Source of the DNA: UMGS1649 sp045604405
GTDB taxonomy: Bacteria; Bacillota; Clostridia; TANB77; CAG-465
Length of the DNA stretch: 64,000 nucleotides
Direction of reading: 5' to 3'
Assembly (NCBI GenBank): GCA_045604405.1
Contig: JAZUNZ010000035.1
Coordinates: 37,335-101,334 of the forward strand
Shown: positions 52,024 through 59,261 of the stretch, piece by piece
Layout of the letters: every line of letters starts with the position of its first letter
Position numbering within the stretch: the stretch's first letter is position 1
Notes under the pieces: model-generated
Databases searched by the model: none
What the model was told of the DNA's origin: nothing
The model's input: the letters and a program-made list of their open reading frames with translations, nothing else
Program-made: the position numbers and the translations under genes

Positions 52024-52853
52024 TACTTTCTCCTTACTATTTGTTCAGATATATTTCCAAAAAATTCTTTTGAAAAATTGTTGATTTTATATAACAAATA
52101 TATACTTCCAACTAATATTATTTTAAACAAATCATTATCTACTTTTTTTACACTAAGTGGTATCATAAGTATTATAATTACAATATTTTGTATCAACAAA
52201 TTTCCACAAAGCATTTTTGTCCAGCTTTTAAATATACCATAAGTCGCACCGCTTGCCGCAAACATTATGGCTATAGGAGAAACAAAAATTAAAAATATTA
52301 GTGTAACATATCTTATTGCAAATGTAATTAGTATAGTGGTTGCTCCAAAGGAAATTACTCCTTTTATAATCCCATCTATAGATAACGCTTCTTCAGACAT
52401 ATAATTGTCAAGATTTAATATTACTTCTCTTAAACTCTCAAAACATATTGTTTCTCCTGTTATGTCATTACCAATATTGGCGATAATCTCTGTTAAAAGT
52501 CCATTTATATTAAGGACCTGCTCGCATAGAAACAAACTTGACACGCTACAGATTACACAAATAATAATTCTTAACATATATTTAAAAATATTGTCTACAT
52601 TTTCCCCATTATACATGGCTATAACTCTATTTATTACATAGTATATTAAAAAGAATATAACCAGAGACATTGCGAGCATAGCCAAACCCTCTTGATCGTT
52701 TTTTACAAAAAGTATCTTTAACGGCTCTTTTTGTAAAACTTTTTCATTAATTATTAAAAGGTCATCTAGTCCTTTGAACACTTCTTTCTCTACAGACTTA
52801 AAAATCTTTTCTGCTATTATATTTATTGCACTTATAATGTTGTTTACTTCCAT
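52023..52853 (-). CDS. VirB6/TrbL-like polytopic membrane protein
   Basis: 276 aa with about six hydrophobic segments. A central conserved-looking segment near residues 180-220 (FLIFVSPIAIMFAASGATYGIFKSWTKMLCG) matches the hallmark region of VirB6/TrbL proteins, where the channel is formed. It ends at the start codon of the VirB3-like gene and starts on the stop of the VirB2-like gene. Confidence 0.75.
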   Translation of the reverse strand: MEVNNIISAINIIAEKIFKSVEKEVFKGLDDLLIINEKVLQKEPLKILFVKNDQEGLAMLAMSLVIFFLIYYVINRVIAMYNGENVDNIFKYMLRIIICVICSVSSLFLCEQVLNINGLLTEIIANIGNDITGETICFESLREVILNLDNYMSEEALSIDGIIKGVISFGATTILITFAIRYVTLIFLIFVSPIAIMFAASGATYGIFKSWTKMLCGNLLIQNIVIIILMIPLSVKKVDNDLFKIILVGSIYLLYKINNFSKEFFGNISEQIVRRK

Positions 52854-53173
52854 TAAACAATTCCCTCAATAAATTTAATTATTAAATCTATAAGTTGTAT
52901 TATTAAATAGCCTACGATTGAATTTATTATTACCCTCTTTCCTATCACCATCTTTTCTTCATCACCAAAGCTCAGTTTTCTAATCATTACACCAGTAGCT
53001 ATTGCCACTCCCGCCGCCGGTGTAGATAGTTTCTCTAAATATGATAATATATTCTTCAATGCTGTATTTAGTTTAGTAACCAGAGTTGGTGTAGTTGCGG
53101 CAAACACACAGCTTGTACTAATTAAGATTAAAGTTAGCATTGTTATTACTATTATTTTCTTGTTTTTTACCAT
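52853..53173 (-). CDS. VirB2/TrbC-like pilin
   Basis: About 106 aa. A signal peptide (about 1-25, ending CVFAA) is followed by two hydrophobic segments (about 52-65 and 85-101) with KLSFGDEEKMVIGKRVI between them, as in TrbC/VirB2-type subunits. The ATG at 53173 has AAAGGTGG upstream. It begins 1 bp after the VirD4-like gene and overlaps the next gene by 1 bp. Confidence 0.7.
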   Translation of the reverse strand: MVKNKKIIVITMLTLILISTSCVFAATTPTLVTKLNTALKNILSYLEKLSTPAAGVAIATGVMIRKLSFGDEEKMVIGKRVIINSIVGYLIIQLIDLIIKFIEGIV

Positions 53174-53174
53174 A

Positions 53175-54956
53175 TTATTTCCACCTTTCAAATATAACCT
53201 TCTTTATAACTATTCCTTCTTTTGTAGATATAAAAGTTAAAGCCTCAAATGTCTTTAGACTTCTTGAAAAGAAATTCTCATCATATTCATTTTCTTTTAC
53301 TAATACATAATTTAACGATTTTGAAATACTACTTTTCTTGTTTCTAAATCCTGTTCCTAACATATTCTTTCTACTTTCTTGTCCAGATTCGCTAATTGTC
53401 CTGTTTTCTTTGGTTACATTTATCTTCCCCAACTGTTTTACCGCCTCAGATATCGTATAATTATCATCATTCCTAAACCATATTTTATTTACTAGATTTT
53501 GAATTATAACATTTGCTGCATTTTGATCCTTTAATGAATTTTTAAGAGACGAATAACTTTGTGTGCTTACTATATTTATACATTTTGCCTCCCTAGATAA
53601 TGATAAAAATTCTGCATCATCGATATTACAAAATTCTTGAAATTCGTCCGCAATGAAAAAACTTGGTCTTTTTAATGAAATATTAGATAAAATATATTTT
53701 TGATATGAAAGCTTAATAAAAGTGGCTATTATTTTGGCTAACGCTTTGTTTTGGCCAATGTTTAAAGATAAAACTATTATTTTATTGTCTGAAAAAGAAA
53801 TTGGTTGTTTATTATTTTTTACACAAAATTGATTGTATATATCATAATCTGTAATAAGCGGGATTGTGAGTCTCGTAATCTCGGACCTAATAATTGTATT
53901 TACTCTACTATCTAATTCAAAGTATTCGTTTTCAATAAAAGATATTGCTCCTGCAAGTTCAAATGCGGTTTTATCATCCGGAACTTTTGCTATTAGACTT
54001 TTCTTTATTTTTTCCAGCGTCTCTTTTACGAAGGAATCTTCACTTACAAGTCGATGTAACATCATCAAATTTAACTCATCTAAATACTTCATTATTACTA
54101 TAAAATTCATAAATACATTTTCCACTTTATCGAGCCAATATGAATCGGAATTGTTGTTTGGAGAAAGCAGGGTTATTACATGCTTTAGTCTGCTTGCAAG
54201 TTCTAATGAAGATACATTTTTATCTAGCAGTTCAAAATAGCAATTGGAATTATTAGAGATAACACATAAATCGTTTACTCTCCCTAGTCTTTTGCACATC
54301 TCATTTGCCGTATCCACAAAATTGCCTTTTACGTCTAGAATTAATCCACCTTTTCCACTTTTTATTAAGTTGTATGTTAGTCTTGCAATTGCCCCACTAG
54401 TTTTTCCGCTTCCAATGCTACCTGTAATTAGTACGTTTTGATACAATGATTCTTCTTCTAACACAAAGCACTCATCATTCTCATCTTTTGCCACAATATA
54501 CCCTTCTGTCTCATATTTAATCTCCTCCTTATTTCTACCCAACATCCTATCTGCTGCTTCTGCTACTACACGTCTTAACCAAGTTCTATACCTGTTTGTT
54601 AACACTAAAATGCATATTGCCGATGATATGTGATAAACAAATTTAAATTTTGCTTCAGAACCTTGCATGATTTCCGTTAGATTTATTTCGTTAATTATCT
54701 TTATGGTTAGTGGATTCATGTCAAATGCGATAGAAGCCATTGTATAGTTTAGTGAAAATACAATTAAAAATATTGACAAAAAAATATATAAATCTAATCT
54801 GTCATATGAATTAATGTTTTGTTTGGATTTATTTGTTTCTTGATTTAATTTGCTACCAGATGTGGTATAAAGGAACTTAGAATCAATAAAAGAATAAATG
54901 TATTTGTAATCTATAATAATAAATATGATGAAAGTAATAATTAAATAATACGCCAA
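53175..54956 (-). CDS. VirD4/TraG-type coupling ATPase (copy 2)
   Basis: 593 aa. Membrane helices lie near residues 3-15, 57-78 and 107-120. The ATPase has Walker A GSIGSGKT at 179-186, GGLILDVKGNFVD, and Walker B FFIADEFQEFCN. It differs clearly from the copy at 17046, which has a longer C-terminal tail. It heads an operon with VirB2-, VirB6- and VirB3-like proteins. The start is a TTG at 54956 after GAGGTGATAAT. Confidence 0.85.
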   Translation of the reverse strand: MAYYLIITFIIFIIIDYKYIYSFIDSKFLYTTSGSKLNQETNKSKQNINSYDRLDLYIFLSIFLIVFSLNYTMASIAFDMNPLTIKIINEINLTEIMQGSEAKFKFVYHISSAICILVLTNRYRTWLRRVVAEAADRMLGRNKEEIKYETEGYIVAKDENDECFVLEEESLYQNVLITGSIGSGKTSGAIARLTYNLIKSGKGGLILDVKGNFVDTANEMCKRLGRVNDLCVISNNSNCYFELLDKNVSSLELASRLKHVITLLSPNNNSDSYWLDKVENVFMNFIVIMKYLDELNLMMLHRLVSEDSFVKETLEKIKKSLIAKVPDDKTAFELAGAISFIENEYFELDSRVNTIIRSEITRLTIPLITDYDIYNQFCVKNNKQPISFSDNKIIVLSLNIGQNKALAKIIATFIKLSYQKYILSNISLKRPSFFIADEFQEFCNIDDAEFLSLSREAKCINIVSTQSYSSLKNSLKDQNAANVIIQNLVNKIWFRNDDNYTISEAVKQLGKINVTKENRTISESGQESRKNMLGTGFRNKKSSISKSLNYVLVKENEYDENFFSRSLKTFEALTFISTKEGIVIKKVIFERWK

Positions 54957-54973
54957 ATTATCACCTCAGACAC

Positions 54974-55002
54974 AGTATAATACCAGAGTTACTATTTGTC
55001 TA
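54974..55002 (-). promoter_or_regulatory. Promoter of the type IV secretion-like operon
   Basis: TAGACA and TATACT exactly 17 bp apart, 18 bp upstream of the TTG start. Confidence 0.55.
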
Positions 55003-55102
55003 TAATTACTACATAATGTTACAAAACTAGAAGTATTTCGACAGCAATTTTAAGATTACAATTATATTTTTTAACTTTTTGAAATATTTTTCACATAAAA
55101 TA

Positions 55103-55131
55103 TTGACAATCGCGCCAAAATATTGTAAACT
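55103..55131 (+). promoter_or_regulatory. Promoter of the tRNA-Lys-Glu-Thr cluster
   Basis: TTGACA and TAAACT exactly 17 bp apart, ending 19 bp before the first tRNA. Confidence 0.7.
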
Positions 55132-55149
55132 TATATGGCAGTGTTACGT

Positions 55150-55225
55150 GGGCTATTAGCTCAGTTGGCAGAGCACTTGACTTTTAATCAAGTTGTCCCG
55201 CGTTCGAATCGCGGATAGCTCACCA
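55150..55225 (+). tRNA. tRNA-Lys (anticodon TTT)
   Basis: A 76-nt cloverleaf with acceptor GGGCTAT, anticodon loop CTTTTAA (anticodon TTT), T-loop TTCGAAT and encoded CCA. Confidence 0.95.
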
Positions 55226-55228
55226 TTT

Positions 55229-55303
55229 GGCCCGTTGGTCAATCGGTTAAGACATCGCCCTTTCACGGCGGAGTGAGGAGTTCGACTCTCCTACGGGTCA
55301 CCA
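55229..55303 (+). tRNA. tRNA-Glu (anticodon TTC)
   Basis: A 75-nt cloverleaf with acceptor GGCCCGT, anticodon loop CTTTCAC (anticodon TTC), T-loop TTCGACT and encoded CCA. It follows tRNA-Lys by 3 bp. Confidence 0.95.
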
Positions 55304-55309
55304 CTGCAA

Positions 55310-55385
55310 GCTGGAGTAGCTCAGCTGGTAGAGCAGCTGACTTGTAATCAGCAGGTCGTCAGTTCAATTCTGACCTTCAGCTCCA
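55310..55385 (+). tRNA. tRNA-Thr (anticodon TGT), integration target
   Basis: A 76-nt cloverleaf with acceptor GCTGGAG, anticodon loop CTTGTAA (anticodon TGT), T-loop TTCAATT and encoded CCA. Its 3' half from 55341 is repeated at 56582-56628. Confidence 0.95.
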
Positions 55386-55387
55386 AA
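55341..55387 (+). repeat. Attachment-site repeat, copy 1 (in tRNA-Thr)
   Basis: A 47-bp sequence from the anticodon loop of tRNA-Thr(TGT) to 2 bp past its CCA. An identical copy lies at 56582-56628 in the same orientation. Duplication of a tRNA 3' end is the usual mark of site-specific integration. Confidence 0.85.
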
Positions 55388-55390
55388 GTT

Positions 55391-55430
55391 AAACCTTACA
55401 GCCTCAACGGTTGCAAGGTTTTCTTTTTTG
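55391..55430 (+). terminator. Terminator after the tRNA cluster
   Basis: A 12-bp stem with one mismatch and one G-U pair (55392-55403 with 55409-55420), followed by a T-rich run. Confidence 0.7.
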
Positions 55431-55616
55431 CTTTTTTCAATACGCCATTTAGTGCAACAAAGTGCGTAAAAGTGGACCAAAGTTGAACAAGTTGGTCCAA
55501 AATTGGTCCAGATTTGCCCCAGGTTTTTATTTTATAGATTGTTAACTTTTTCGTTTTTCCCTTCTCTTTACATTATTCATTTCGTTAAGAAAAGTATAAC
55601 TGGAAACAAATAGTAT

Positions 55617-55658
55617 AAAAACAATAAGACATCCATTAAATAGGATGCCTTATTGTTT
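55617..55658 (-). terminator. Terminator of the island genes
   Basis: A long stem (about 55621-55634 with 55643-55656) with one mismatch and flanking T-runs, just after the stop of the gene at 55661. Confidence 0.7.
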
Positions 55659-55660
55659 TC

Positions 55661-56005
55661 TTAATCATTGTGACTAAAATAAAATCTGTTTACGAATTGA
55701 CTTTTTCTTTTACGAGCGAGTTCATAAGCAAGCTCTTGAGAATAATTAGCCATATTGAGTCCATATTCAGGAAAGTATAAATAAAATTGGATTCTAAGCT
55801 CATCGGGCAAGAATACCCATTCCTCTTTAAATTCTTTTTCTGTCATAAACCTCTTTTCCACTTCCGGTATATAACTGTTAAAGAATTTTTTAATCCATTC
55901 AAGTTTTTCTTCCAAAGAAGCAAAACTTAAATTTTCAAATTCTTTCCGTTTAGCAAATAATTCTGCTTTAACAACCTCAATGTCATTTTGAGTGATTTTT
56001 TTCAT
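55661..56005 (-). CDS. Unrecognised 114-aa protein of the island
   Basis: Soluble, with many charged and aromatic residues; begins MKKITQNDIEVVK. No family is recognised. The ATG at 56005 has AGGAGG upstream; a longer frame to 56074 lies inside the preceding gene and is rejected. It overlaps the upstream membrane-protein gene by 23 bp, so the two are coupled. Both are cargo of the segment between the tRNA repeats. Confidence 0.6.
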   Translation of the reverse strand: MKKITQNDIEVVKAELFAKRKEFENLSFASLEEKLEWIKKFFNSYIPEVEKRFMTEKEFKEEWVFLPDELRIQFYLYFPEYGLNMANYSQELAYELARKRKSQFVNRFYFSHND

Positions 56006-56393
56006 TTGCCAACCTCCTGTAAAATTCTTTTTGTTGTTCCCGAAGATATATTGCTCTGTAAGAATCTTTACCAAACTCTTTTTCTGTAATTTTAATATGT
56101 TTTTTATCTGAAAGCGGTATAATTACATACTTCGTTACAGAAAATACAGAAAGTAAAATTGCCAATATTATAAGACCTATAGCTTGTTCACAATAGACAA
56201 GACACATTGCAAGTCCAATAATAGGAATCAGATAAATTCCCAACACAAGAGTCACAACATGAATAGTTCTTTTTATTGGAACAGACAAATTTTCTTTCCG
56301 TAACACGCCTTTAGTAAATCTAATAGCAAATATTGTAGCCAAAGCTATCATTACATAAACTGTAATAACTACAGCCATTCCGATTTTCCACAT
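55983..56393 (-). CDS. Unrecognised membrane protein of the island
   Basis: About 136 aa with three hydrophobic segments (about 4-24, 46-68 and 71-92) and a basic C-terminal tail (RAIYLREQQKEFYRRL). The ATG at 56393 follows AAGGAGAAAAAGT; the longer frame to 56552 has no site and runs through the arm-like repeats. A small membrane protein coupled to a soluble partner could be an immunity or exclusion pair, but nothing in the sequence proves this. Confidence 0.55.
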   Translation of the reverse strand: MWKIGMAVVITVYVMIALATIFAIRFTKGVLRKENLSVPIKRTIHVVTLVLGIYLIPIIGLAMCLVYCEQAIGLIILAILLSVFSVTKYVIIPLSDKKHIKITEKEFGKDSYRAIYLREQQKEFYRRLANEKNHSK

Positions 56394-56581
56394 ACTTTTT
56401 CTCCTTAAAATAATTATTTTATAATAGCTGATATATATCAACATGTAAAATGGTATAAAAATTTCAACACTTATATTATATCTTATTTTTAGGCTTTTTT
56501 CAACAAAAAGCCGTTTAAAATTGCCCCAAGATTGGTCCCAAATCGCTTTCAATCCCTTTATTTCCAGCGTTTACAGTTTTT

Positions 56582-56628
56582 CTTGTAATCAGCAGGTCGT
56601 CAGTTCAATTCTGACCTTCAGCTCCAAA
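56582..56628 (+). repeat. Attachment-site repeat, copy 2 (partial tRNA-Thr)
   Basis: Identical over 47 bp to 55341-55387. It lacks the 5' half of the tRNA, so it is not functional, and it is followed by a tRNA-type terminator. This is the distal junction of the inserted segment. Confidence 0.85.
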
Positions 56629-56631
56629 ATT

Positions 56632-56665
56632 AATCCTTACAAGTTTTTTGTAGGGATTTTTTAAT
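56632..56665 (+). terminator. Former tRNA-Thr terminator beyond the distal repeat
   Basis: An 11-bp stem with one G-U pair (56632-56642 with 56648-56658), then a T-run. It probably was the native terminator of the tRNA cluster before insertion. Confidence 0.7.
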
Positions 56666-56669
56666 ATTT

Positions 56670-56700
56670 AAAGCAGAGTGCTTAACTAGCACTCTGCTTT
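56670..56700 (-). terminator. Terminator of the gene at 56707
   Basis: A perfect 13-bp stem (56670-56682 with 56688-56700), 6 bp after the stop codon. Confidence 0.8.
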
Positions 56701-56706
56701 AGTAAT

Positions 56707-56901
56707 TCATTCTTCCTGATAGATTTCTTCAGCTTTCTTTTCTCCATTTTTCATGTCGCATTTACCATTAAAACAAAAATGCGTATATGCATAATAACCT
56801 TCTTTTTTCATCTCGCAATTCGCAGTGTTAGGCACCCAATATCCACAATCCGAATAATATAGCGAATATGGCCCTCCACTTTTGGGCTTTACATTACTCA
56901 T
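56707..56901 (-). CDS. 64-aa cysteine-containing small protein, unknown
   Basis: Soluble, with four Cys (in SDCGYW, NCEMK, HFCFNGKC) and many Tyr, Gly and Lys, which suggests a small metal-binding or disulfide protein. No family is recognised. The ribosome-binding site is weak. It follows a broken zinc-ribbon gene (56920-57155) by 18 bp and probably shares its transcript. Confidence 0.5.
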   Translation of the reverse strand: MSNVKPKSGGPYSLYYSDCGYWVPNTANCEMKKEGYYAYTHFCFNGKCDMKNGEKKAEEIYQEE

Positions 56902-56919
56902 ATTTACTACTTAAATTTA

Positions 56920-57155
56920 TTACTTTCGTCCCTCTTTGCGATTCCATTCCCTAATAATTCTTATACGCATTTTTCTTAGTTCTTGTTTATGATCACATTT
57001 AGGGCATATACCGTACGTAACCCTGTATTCAACATCTCCATACATATCATCATCACCATAGCCGCAATCGATATACGTTGCTTCTGTCCGTATTTCGTTA
57101 ACTGTATCTTTTTTATATTCTTTTTTAATGAATATCTTTTACATTTTTTGCACAA
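56920..57155 (-). pseudogene. Zinc-ribbon-like gene with a -1 frame break at A-AAA-AAG
   Basis: Two adjoining frames together read as one protein: first YILCKKCKRYSLKK, then EYKKDTVNEIRTEATYIDCG and further to GICPKCDHKQ and a basic C-terminus. The CxxC pairs look like a zinc ribbon. The frames meet at the heptamer A-AAA-AAG (57120-57126), where a -1 shift joins them exactly. No ATG or GTG with a ribosome-binding site exists upstream in the first frame, and the 5' end abuts the mltG promoter. A truncated and frameshifted pseudogene is most likely; programmed frameshifting cannot be excluded. Confidence 0.5.
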
Positions 57156-57177
57156 TATATATTGTTCATCTTTTTTA

Positions 57178-57206
57178 TTTACTTTTTATTATATAAATGA
57201 TATACT
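57178..57206 (+). promoter_or_regulatory. Sigma-A promoter of mltG
   Basis: TTTACT and TATACT exactly 17 bp apart, 17 bp upstream of the ATG. Confidence 0.55.
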
Positions 57207-57223
57207 TTCAAAAGAGGTGCTAT

Positions 57224-58324
57224 ATGAATTTTTTTAAGGGTATTTTAGATTATATAAAAAACATGAAATTAGTGTACAAAATTATTGCCATTACTGGTAT
57301 TTTGTTAATATTACTTATTACAATTCCAATTATTTGGTACAATTCTTCTTTAAGTGCAGTCTCTAAGGAGTCGATGCCTGTACACATTACAATAGAAATA
57401 GGATCTGGTAGCGATTCAATTGCTACTATACTAGCAGAAAATGATGTTATAAAGAGTAAATTTGCTTTTAAGTTATATATTAAATTGAACGATGTTGACG
57501 GACTACAAGCGGGCGATTACACTTTAAACAAAAACATGTCTGTCAAAGAAATAGTAGAGGCTTTAAAGACTGGTAAGGTTATGAGAGAACAAATTAGCAT
57601 TACCTTTGTTGAAGGCAAAAATATGCGTTGGATTGCAGAAAAAATAGCAGAAAAAACAAACAATACCGAACAAGATGTTTTTGATTTATTAAAAGATGAA
57701 AAATATGTTGATTCTTTAATAGATGAATATTGGTTTATAACAGATGATATAAAAAACAAAGATATTTATTATCCATTAGAAGGATATTTGTTCCCAGACA
57801 CTTATTCTTTTGATGGGAAAGACACAGATGTTAAAACTATCTTTAAGTCTATGTTGGATAAAATGGATAGCGTGTTAACCGAGTGCGGTGCAAGCAATAA
57901 AGGTATACACGATATCCTTTGCTTAGCTTCGATTGTTGAACTTGAGGGGCTAGACATCAATTCTAGAAAGACTATTGCCAGCGTATTTTATAACAGATTA
58001 GATAGTAGTATGTCTTTAGGAAGCGACGTTACAACTTACTATGCCTTCAAAGTAGATATGGGAGAAAGAGACTTAACAACAGATGAATTATATACATACA
58101 ATCCATATAATACTCGTGGGCCAGAAATGTCTGGCAAACTGCCAGTTGGTCCTATCGCTAGTCCTTCTAAATCTTCAATAGAGGCTGTAGTTTATCCTGA
58201 TGAAACTAATTATTTATATTTTGTTGCAGATAAAAATGGCAAGGTATATTTTGCAACAACTCTTTCACAGCATGAACAAATAGTAAACGACTTAAGGCGT
58301 CAAGGATTATGGTACACGTATTAA
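57224..58324 (+). CDS. mltG: Endolytic murein transglycosylase MltG (YceG)
   Basis: About 366 aa. One membrane helix (about 15-40), a LysM-like N-terminal subdomain with GDYTLNKNMSVKEIVEAL, and the YceG core. The catalytic Glu lies in CLASIVELEG, followed by SVFYNRLD and YNPYNTRGP. MltG cuts nascent glycan strands at the membrane and helps set their length. The start is ATG at 57224 behind AGAGGTG; the upstream ATG at 57197 lacks a site. Confidence 0.93.
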   Translation: MNFFKGILDYIKNMKLVYKIIAITGILLILLITIPIIWYNSSLSAVSKESMPVHITIEIGSGSDSIATILAENDVIKSKFAFKLYIKLNDVDGLQAGDYTLNKNMSVKEIVEALKTGKVMREQISITFVEGKNMRWIAEKIAEKTNNTEQDVFDLLKDEKYVDSLIDEYWFITDDIKNKDIYYPLEGYLFPDTYSFDGKDTDVKTIFKSMLDKMDSVLTECGASNKGIHDILCLASIVELEGLDINSRKTIASVFYNRLDSSMSLGSDVTTYYAFKVDMGERDLTTDELYTYNPYNTRGPEMSGKLPVGPIASPSKSSIEAVVYPDETNYLYFVADKNGKVYFATTLSQHEQIVNDLRRQGLWYTY

Positions 58325-58331
58325 AAGAACG

Positions 58332-58356
58332 AGCTAGTGTTAAAATAACACTAGCT
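58332..58356. terminator. Terminator between mltG and ksgA
   Basis: A perfect 11-bp stem (58332-58342 with 58346-58356) and 3-nt loop with T-rich flanks; it lies between convergent genes. Confidence 0.82.
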
Positions 58357-58361
58357 TGATT

Positions 58362-59210
58362 TTATTTGTCTGCTATTATATTTGCCATTCTTACATAGTC
58401 TGCAATGCTTACTTCCTCTGCCCTACAATTTGGGTTCAATCCTATTTGTAATATCATGCTATCTATCTCTTGCTTAGTCATTCCACATATTCCCGTATTA
58501 CACAAAGAATTGCTAAGTTTCTTTCTTCTTGCTGAAAATGCTTTTTTAATCAACTCTTTAAATATTTCCTCGTCTTTTATACCCAAATCTTTTTCTTTTT
58601 GTTCATTTGGTACTATTTGTATAACAGATGATGTTACATTCGGAGTTGGTATAAATGATGTGTTTGGCACGTTAAATAACTTTTCTACATCAGCCAAATA
58701 ATTTGTGTTTATTGTAAGCACGCCATAATCTTTAGAATGCGGAGTTGCTGTAATTCTTTCCGCTACTTCTTTTTGAATCATTACAGTTATGCTAGCAATA
58801 TTTCTTCTATATTCCAAAAGTTTAAATATTATTGGTGTGGTAATATAATATGGAAGATTGGCTATAATCTTTACCTTTTTGTCTGTAATATACTCGTTTA
58901 AATCAACCTTCAATATATCTTTATTTACTATTTCCAGGTTTTTGTTGCTGTTAAATCTATCATTTAATATATCTATCATATCCCTATCTATTTCAAAGGC
59001 TACGACTTTAGCTTTTTTTTCTAAAATATAATGAGTTAAGTTTCCTAAACCCGGACCTATTTCAATAACAGTATCGTCCTCTACAACATTTGCACTTTCT
59101 ACAATTCCCTGTAATATATTATCATCTATTAAAAAGTTCTGTCCAAAGCTTTTTTTGGCAAATATGCTGTTTGTCCTCATTATTCTTTTTGTGGTTTCTA
59201 ATGTATTCAT
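58362..59210 (-). CDS. ksgA: 16S rRNA (A1518/A1519) dimethyltransferase
   Basis: 282 aa. Rossmann-fold methyltransferase with FGQNFLID near the N-terminus, the SAM motif EIGPGLGNLT, and catalytic NLPYYITTPI. It dimethylates two adjacent adenines near the 3' end of 16S rRNA as a late checkpoint of small-subunit assembly. AAGGAG precedes the ATG. It is downstream of a G5-domain cell-wall gene, a conserved neighbourhood (yabE-rnmV-ksgA in Bacillus), but rnmV is absent here. Confidence 0.96.
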   Translation of the reverse strand: MNTLETTKRIMRTNSIFAKKSFGQNFLIDDNILQGIVESANVVEDDTVIEIGPGLGNLTHYILEKKAKVVAFEIDRDMIDILNDRFNSNKNLEIVNKDILKVDLNEYITDKKVKIIANLPYYITTPIIFKLLEYRRNIASITVMIQKEVAERITATPHSKDYGVLTINTNYLADVEKLFNVPNTSFIPTPNVTSSVIQIVPNEQKEKDLGIKDEEIFKELIKKAFSARRKKLSNSLCNTGICGMTKQEIDSMILQIGLNPNCRAEEVSIADYVRMANIIADK

Positions 59211-59221
59211 TCTCTCTCCTT

Positions 59222-59253
59222 AAAAAATATGAGTATCTTTAACCTAGATACTC
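59222..59253 (-). terminator. Possible terminator upstream of ksgA
   Basis: An 8-bp stem (59231-59238 with 59246-59253) followed on the minus strand by T6. It ends the G5/transglycosylase transcript; ksgA may depend on readthrough, as no promoter fits between it and the ksgA site. Confidence 0.6.
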
Positions 59254-59261
59254 ATTTGATT

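Larger units (their letters stand above)
55388..56581. mobile_element. 1.2-kb island between duplicated tRNA-Thr ends, integrase missing
   Basis: The segment lies between two identical 47-bp copies of the tRNA-Thr 3' half. It carries two small minus-strand genes and no recognisable integrase, relaxase or phage gene. TTGGTCC words occur at 55492 and 55503 and again at 56532, and TTGCCCC at 55514 and 56521, near the two ends, as arm-type recombinase sites might. Most likely it is the remnant of a larger integrated element; a minimal satellite that relies on another integrase is the alternative. Confidence 0.7.

Noticed and set aside
56394..56552. 53-residue N-terminal extension of the island membrane protein
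   Set aside because: No ribosome-binding site at the upstream ATG, and the extension translates the repeat-rich end of the island.
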